The notes under the pieces are model-generated. The model was not told the DNA's origin. It did no database searches and saw nothing but the letters and a program-made list of their open reading frames with translations. 10,360 nucleotides of DNA, taken from an uncultured Pseudomonadota bacterium. Its GTDB lineage: Bacteria > Pseudomonadota > Alphaproteobacteria > RF32 > CAG-239. Shown one piece after another: positions 7,341 through 10,360 of the stretch (its first letter is position 1; each line of letters starts with the position of its first letter). The stretch is taken from NCBI GenBank assembly GCA_902767055.1, contig CACXFX010000155.1, forward strand, positions 1 through 10,360, given 5' to 3'. A program made the position numbers and the translations under genes.

Positions 7341-8473
7341 TTTAACTTCCTTAAACCTTGTTTTGTTAACATCAAAAAGCTTCCGTTTTGACGCTCAATT
7401 AAACCATCAAATTCCAATTCGGTAATTTTAGTCAACGCAACATGTGTTTGCATTTTTAAATGGCGTATCAAATCGTCCTGTTCAATGCCCGCCACACCGA
7501 CAATTTCTAAAATACCGTCAGGTTCGATGTCGTTTTTTTTGCTTTCAGGCATAATGGACTCTTTTTTTTCATTGTCAAGAGGTTTTATATCAAGGCTGAC
7601 ATTTTGATGAATTTTTAATGTCCTGTTTTGCGTTACCGCAAGCGTTTGCAAAACATCATCCGCACTTTCGGTCAAAAGCGCACCGTCTTTGATAAGCTTA
7701 TTACATCCACCTGATTTATTCTCAAACGGTGACCCAGGAACGGCAAAAATATCTTTACCTTGCTCCAAAGCAAGACGCGCCGTAATTAACGAACCGGAAT
7801 TTAAAGAGGCCTCGGCAACCAAAACACCTAAGCTCAAACCCGCTACAATCCGATTGCGACGCGGAAAATTAGAAGCATTTGCTTTTTCACCCAACTTAAA
7901 TTCGGAAATAATACAGCCTTGCGCGGCAATTTGTTCATAAAGCTCTTTATTTTCATCCGGATAACATACATCAGCACCGGTCCCCAAAACCGCAATTGTC
8001 GGCCCCATTTTATCTTTGGCATACATTGCACCTTTATGCGCTGCGCAATCAATACCGCGCGCCATGCCCGAAACAATCAGGACATCAGCATTGGTTAAAT
8101 CATAGGCAATGCGCGAAGCAATTTTACGCCCTGCAATCGATGCGTTACGCGAGCCGACAACAGCTAAAGTTGCAGGATAGTTTAATAAATCCGATTGCCC
8201 TTTCACGTACAGCAAGGGCGGCGCATCATTTAATTCTTTTAACAGCGTCGGATAATTTTCATCCCTGATTGAAACAATTTTGATACCTTGCTTTTGAGCT
8301 TTTTTTAATTCTTCCTCAGCCTCTTTACGCGAAAAAACATCTTTCTTTGATGAAAGATACGCTAAGGCATCTTTAGCTGAGCCGTACGAATTTAACAACT
8401 TATAATACGAAACGGGACCAACCCCGTCCGTATTGATTAATTGTATATCGTCAAGAATAAAATCTTCTTGCAT
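7337..8473 (-). CDS. dprA: DNA-processing protein DprA (Smf)
   Basis: 378 aa. DprA binds incoming single-stranded DNA in the cytoplasm and loads RecA during natural transformation; it is also widespread in bacteria not known to be competent. Domains seen are an N-terminal helix-hairpin-helix/SAM-like region (about 7-40, DGVGPVSYYKLL) and a Rossmann-like core with GSRNAS (107-112), SGMARGIDCAAH (135-146), FPRRNRI (203-209) and EASLNSGSLITA (221-232). A linker of about 30 residues follows, then a C-terminal winged helix (about 316-368, DGILEIVG...LTKITELEFDGLIE). All core motifs are intact. The gene starts 1 nt after the plsY stop, with only a weak AAGAAAG in front, so it probably depends on coupling to plsY. 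Its TGA overlaps the topA ATG. Confidence 0.96.
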   Translation of the reverse strand: MQEDFILDDIQLINTDGVGPVSYYKLLNSYGSAKDALAYLSSKKDVFSRKEAEEELKKAQKQGIKIVSIRDENYPTLLKELNDAPPLLYVKGQSDLLNYPATLAVVGSRNASIAGRKIASRIAYDLTNADVLIVSGMARGIDCAAHKGAMYAKDKMGPTIAVLGTGADVCYPDENKELYEQIAAQGCIISEFKLGEKANASNFPRRNRIVAGLSLGVLVAEASLNSGSLITARLALEQGKDIFAVPGSPFENKSGGCNKLIKDGALLTESADDVLQTLAVTQNRTLKIHQNVSLDIKPLDNEKKESIMPESKKNDIEPDGILEIVGVAGIEQDDLIRHLKMQTHVALTKITELEFDGLIERQNGSFLMLTKQGLRKLK

Positions 8474-8474
8474 T

Positions 8475-9122
8475 TTATGCTTTCTTTTTGAAAGTAATCT
8501 TGCTCTCGGTACCTTTCATCAGACGTTCAATATTCGCACGATGTTTGACAATAACAAGCACAACCACAATCGTATAGAAAAAAACATAGACAGGTGGCGC
8601 TAACAGATATGTCACAAAAGGCACCAAAACAGCAGCCGTCAATGCCGATAATGAAGAATACTTAAATGCAAATGCCATAACAAGCCAAATAACAAGCGCT
8701 ATCAAACCGACCTGCCAATAAGTAACAAGCAAAAATCCCAAAGCAGATGATATTCCCTTACCGCCCTTAAATTTAAGCCAAACAGGAAACATATGGCCTA
8801 AAATGCCGCAAAGACCTGCTAGAAGTGAAGTAAACACATTCAAATTTGTTGCATAACCTAAAAAATAAAATTCGACATGAGGTACAAATCGATAAGCCAA
8901 ATATGCTGCAAAACCGGCCTTAAATGCATCCAAGATAACAGTCAATAAAGCAAGCGTCTTATTGCCGGTACGCAAAACATTGGTTGCACCGATATTGCCC
9001 GAGCCTATTTTTCGAATATCACCGTACCCTGCCAACCGCGTCAACACAAGCCCGAACGGAATTGAGCCCAACAAATAACCAACAAAACCCCAAAAAACAA
9101 AAATCGGTATAAAATTTGCCAT
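8475..9122 (-). CDS. plsY: Acyl-phosphate:glycerol-3-phosphate acyltransferase PlsY
   Basis: 215 aa inner-membrane enzyme. It transfers an acyl chain from acyl-phosphate (made by PlsX) to sn-glycerol-3-phosphate, giving lysophosphatidic acid. All three family motifs are present: GSIPFG plus SGNIGATNV (19-24 and 41-49), GHMFPVWLKFKGGKG (109-123), and KHRANIERLMKGTE (193-206). Hydrophobic segments at about 5-27, 57-78, 90-112, 125-152 and 158-192 fit its multi-span topology, and the C-terminus is basic (KKKA). The start is supported by AGGAG (complement of 9130-9134) 7 nt before the ATG. It is the first gene of the plsY-dprA-topA unit and has a good promoter upstream. Confidence 0.97.
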   Translation of the reverse strand: MANFIPIFVFWGFVGYLLGSIPFGLVLTRLAGYGDIRKIGSGNIGATNVLRTGNKTLALLTVILDAFKAGFAAYLAYRFVPHVEFYFLGYATNLNVFTSLLAGLCGILGHMFPVWLKFKGGKGISSALGFLLVTYWQVGLIALVIWLVMAFAFKYSSLSALTAAVLVPFVTYLLAPPVYVFFYTIVVVLVIVKHRANIERLMKGTESKITFKKKA

Positions 9123-9154
9123 TTTTTATCTCCTGTTTTAATTAATTTAGGGGC

Positions 9155-9183
9155 AGTATAAAAAATTTTTTTCATCTTTGCAA
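9155..9183 (-). promoter_or_regulatory. Promoter of plsY-dprA-topA
   Basis: Read on the minus strand, TTGCAA (9183-9178, 4 of 6) and TATACT (9160-9155, 5 of 6) are separated by exactly 17 nt of A/T runs. Initiation would fall near 9148, giving a leader of about 25 nt that contains the plsY ribosome binding site. It lies in the 203-bp divergent region 9123-9325, which otherwise shows only A/T-rich sequence and the plus-strand promoter below. Confidence 0.6.
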
Positions 9184-9248
9184 TAAATTCCATTTTGCTT
9201 TTCATTTAAATTGTGTAAAAAAAATATTTTGAAAATCATAAAAAAATA

Positions 9249-9277
9249 TTGACAAAAGACAGAAAAAGTTTTATTTT
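9249..9277 (+). promoter_or_regulatory. Promoter of the unknown plus-strand gene
   Basis: A perfect TTGACA (9249-9254), a 17-nt spacer and TATTTT (9272-9277, 4 of 6) predict initiation near 9284. That leaves a leader of about 40 nt before the ATG at 9326. The 9123-9325 gap is thus a back-to-back promoter region. Confidence 0.5.
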
Positions 9278-9325
9278 GATACATATTTATCCTTTTATGT
9301 TAAATCAATTAATTTTTCTATAAAT

Positions 9326-10003
9326 ATGGCTAATCAATTTTATCAAATTTCTCCCGAGGAATTCGAGATGTTTTCCGCGATGGACAAAATCGGTGTCGAT
9401 GATATTCGGCCGATTATGCAGCGTCTTTCTTGCGGCAAGATTAAGAAACTTGCAGTTGGAAAATTGATTATTATCAATCGCTTTTTTCCGACATTCAAAG
9501 ACACAATATTGCCTTCATGGGAAGGGTTGCATGTGTTCTATGCGTACGAAAAATTCAAACCGTCCCTGTTTTCAAAACCGTTTTGGCGGATTTTCATCTG
9601 GCGGCCGATGACAGAAATAATTGCGGCAGTACCTGTTGAAAGCGTTGCTTTCAGATTTGACGAGCAGCTGTTTGAGCAAAAAGGTATTTTTGAGCGTTTT
9701 TTACTTTTTGAAGATAAGACGCCCCAAGATGTCCACAAAGATGAATACAGAGGCAAGATGCACACCTTAACGCAAGAAGGAGTAAAATTCTATCGTGAGT
9801 TCTCTGTCACAAAAGATTCGTTTGTCTGCAAGGCTGACATTTGTTCTTTTGACCTGAGTTGGTCCGAACCTGACAGTTGGGTCTACCCTTACACCTCTGA
9901 AATTAAGCGTGCGCCGATGTATTATCTAAGACACGGATATAAAGAGAATGCACCGCATCATCAATATCCCCCGTACCGTAGTTTCGGAGAAATCGACGAG
10001 TAA
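9326..10003 (+). CDS. Hypothetical protein, aromatic-rich, probably cytoplasmic
   Basis: 225 aa (211 if the internal start is used). I do not recognise the family. It has no signal peptide and no convincing membrane span. About 17% of residues are aromatic (22 Phe, 12 Tyr, 5 Trp), with clusters such as FSKPFWRIFIWRP (82-94) and SWSEPDSWVYPY (178-189). It has three cysteines (36, 168, 173). The middle looks like alternating beta strands and short helices (KIKKLAVGKLIIINRFF, MTEIIAAVPVESVAFRF). The C-terminus is polar and rich in His, Pro and Tyr (about 203-225). It does not carry the IYTIDEAN tail of its neighbours. It is a single-gene unit between its own promoter and a hairpin terminator, divergent from plsY. 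The long open frame, promoter and terminator make it a real gene; its function is open. Confidence 0.8.
   Translation: MANQFYQISPEEFEMFSAMDKIGVDDIRPIMQRLSCGKIKKLAVGKLIIINRFFPTFKDTILPSWEGLHVFYAYEKFKPSLFSKPFWRIFIWRPMTEIIAAVPVESVAFRFDEQLFEQKGIFERFLLFEDKTPQDVHKDEYRGKMHTLTQEGVKFYREFSVTKDSFVCKADICSFDLSWSEPDSWVYPYTSEIKRAPMYYLRHGYKENAPHHQYPPYRSFGEIDE
9356..9360 (+). promoter_or_regulatory. Internal GAGGA ribosome binding site suggesting an alternative start at 9368
   Basis: The ATG at 9326 has no Shine-Dalgarno-like sequence before it (only A/T-rich sequence). GAGGA at 9356-9360 lies 7 nt before a second in-frame ATG at 9368 (codon 15). The protein may therefore start at MFSAMDKIGV. The bases also encode Glu-Glu, so the match could be chance. 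Confidence 0.35.
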
Positions 10004-10005
10004 GC

Positions 10006-10039
10006 AAAAGGAAGGTTTTATAAAAAAACCTTCCTTTTT
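10006..10039 (+). terminator. Bidirectional hairpin terminator
   Basis: AAAAGGAAGGTTTT (10006-10019) pairs perfectly with AAAACCTTCCTTTT (10025-10038) around an ATAAA loop, three nt after the TAA of the plus-strand gene. Its A and T ends give a U-run in both directions, somewhat better on the plus strand. The minus-strand gene ending at 10044 converges on it, so it can serve both. Confidence 0.85.
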
Positions 10040-10043
10040 CATT

Positions 10044-10358
10044 TTACCTGTACTTTATCGAGACTCGATTTTTATTACCGGTAACGGCATTTGCTTCGTC
10101 AATCGTATAAATGCGCTTTGGCATATGTTTTCCTTTGAGCAAATCATCAATCGAAGCATACGATTTATTTTTATACTCAATCGGATGATTAGCATTTTCA
10201 GCCTCGACCATTGCCGCACAGGCTTCATTACTTGAACAATATCCTTTGTTTTGTAATACTTTTGCCTTGCAAATATCCATATCAACACACGCATTTTGAG
10301 TGTTTGCCATATCAATCGGCGAAGCATACATTTGACCATCTAAAACATAAACCCCGCT
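10044..10358 (-). CDS. Hypothetical Cys-containing protein with the shared C-terminal tail, 5' end missing
   Basis: The frame is open from the right edge to a TAA at 10044-10046 (104 codons visible). The ATG at 10329-10331 is internal, since the frame continues upstream with SGVYVLDGQ, so the true start lies outside. The visible part has four cysteines, within the span ACVDMDICKAKVLQNKGYC and in NEAC. It has three related units with Tyr, then Ser or Thr, then Asp: VYVLDGQMYASPIDMAN (10302-10352), IEYKNKSYASIDDLLKGK (10128-10181) and RIYTIDEANAVTG (10077-10115). It ends in the same 23-residue tail as the secreted protein at 4036-4860 (17 of 23 identical). By analogy it may also be exported, but its N-terminus cannot be seen. 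I do not recognise a named family; function unknown. Confidence 0.75.
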   Translation of the reverse strand, partial: SGVYVLDGQMYASPIDMANTQNACVDMDICKAKVLQNKGYCSSNEACAAMVEAENANHPIEYKNKSYASIDDLLKGKHMPKRIYTIDEANAVTGNKNRVSIKYR

Positions 10359-10360
10359 TT

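Noticed and set aside
9948..10235. 95-codon plus-strand open frame
   Set aside because: It overlaps the end of the 9326-10003 gene, runs through the terminator hairpin at 10006-10039 and is antisense to the conserved-tail protein.
10055..10339. 94-codon minus-strand open frame in another frame at the right edge
   Set aside because: The overlapping frame ending at 10044 carries the conserved tail and continues past the edge; this one has no conserved feature.
1..10360. CRISPR arrays, insertion sequences, tRNA or rRNA genes, phage genes
   Set aside because: No direct-repeat array, transposase, inverted-repeat ends, cloverleaf with anticodon arm or rRNA segment was found on either strand by reading.

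Overview
The window looks like a chromosomal piece of an AT-rich (roughly 40% G+C by eye), probably host-associated alphaproteobacterium. This rests on the gene order plsY-dprA-topA, which is common in Alphaproteobacteria, on the alphaproteobacterial look of TopA (one C4 zinc finger followed by C-terminal repeats), and on a gatCAB amidotransferase operon. The exact lineage cannot be fixed from sequence alone.

Layout from left to right. Positions 1-494 (minus) hold the N-terminal 164 codons of an inosine/uridine-type nucleoside hydrolase-like protein that runs off the left edge. Positions 515-3720 (minus) are gatC-gatA-gatB, tightly packed and leading into the hydrolase-like gene. Positions 3721-4035 are intergenic. 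This stretch carries a plus-strand promoter, an approximately 163-nt RNA that folds well by eye, and a strong intrinsic terminator just upstream of the next gene's ribosome binding site. It is either a free small RNA or an attenuating leader. Positions 4036-4860 (plus) encode a secreted, cysteine-rich protein with BspA-like leucine-rich repeats. Positions 4867-4890 are a bidirectional terminator. Positions 4881-9122 (minus) are plsY-dprA-topA, with contacts of 1 nt and a 4-nt ATGA overlap. Positions 9123-9325 are a divergent promoter region. Positions 9326-10003 (plus) encode an unrecognised, aromatic-rich, apparently cytoplasmic protein. After another bidirectional terminator, positions 10044-10358 (minus) hold the C-terminal part of a protein running off the right edge.

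The housekeeping genes cover three jobs. GatCAB makes Gln-tRNA(Gln) and/or Asn-tRNA(Asn) by transamidation. PlsY starts phosphatidic acid synthesis. DprA loads RecA on incoming single-stranded DNA, and TopA relaxes negative supercoils.

The two most interesting things lie outside these genes. First, two otherwise different cysteine-containing proteins, about 5 kb apart and on opposite strands, end in the same C-terminal tail (IYTIDEAN...NRVSI[RK]YR at the very C-terminus; 17 of 23 residues identical, with codons largely diverged). This suggests a lineage-specific C-terminal domain or sorting/anchoring tag. Second, the structured RNA with its own promoter and terminator sits directly before one of these tagged genes.
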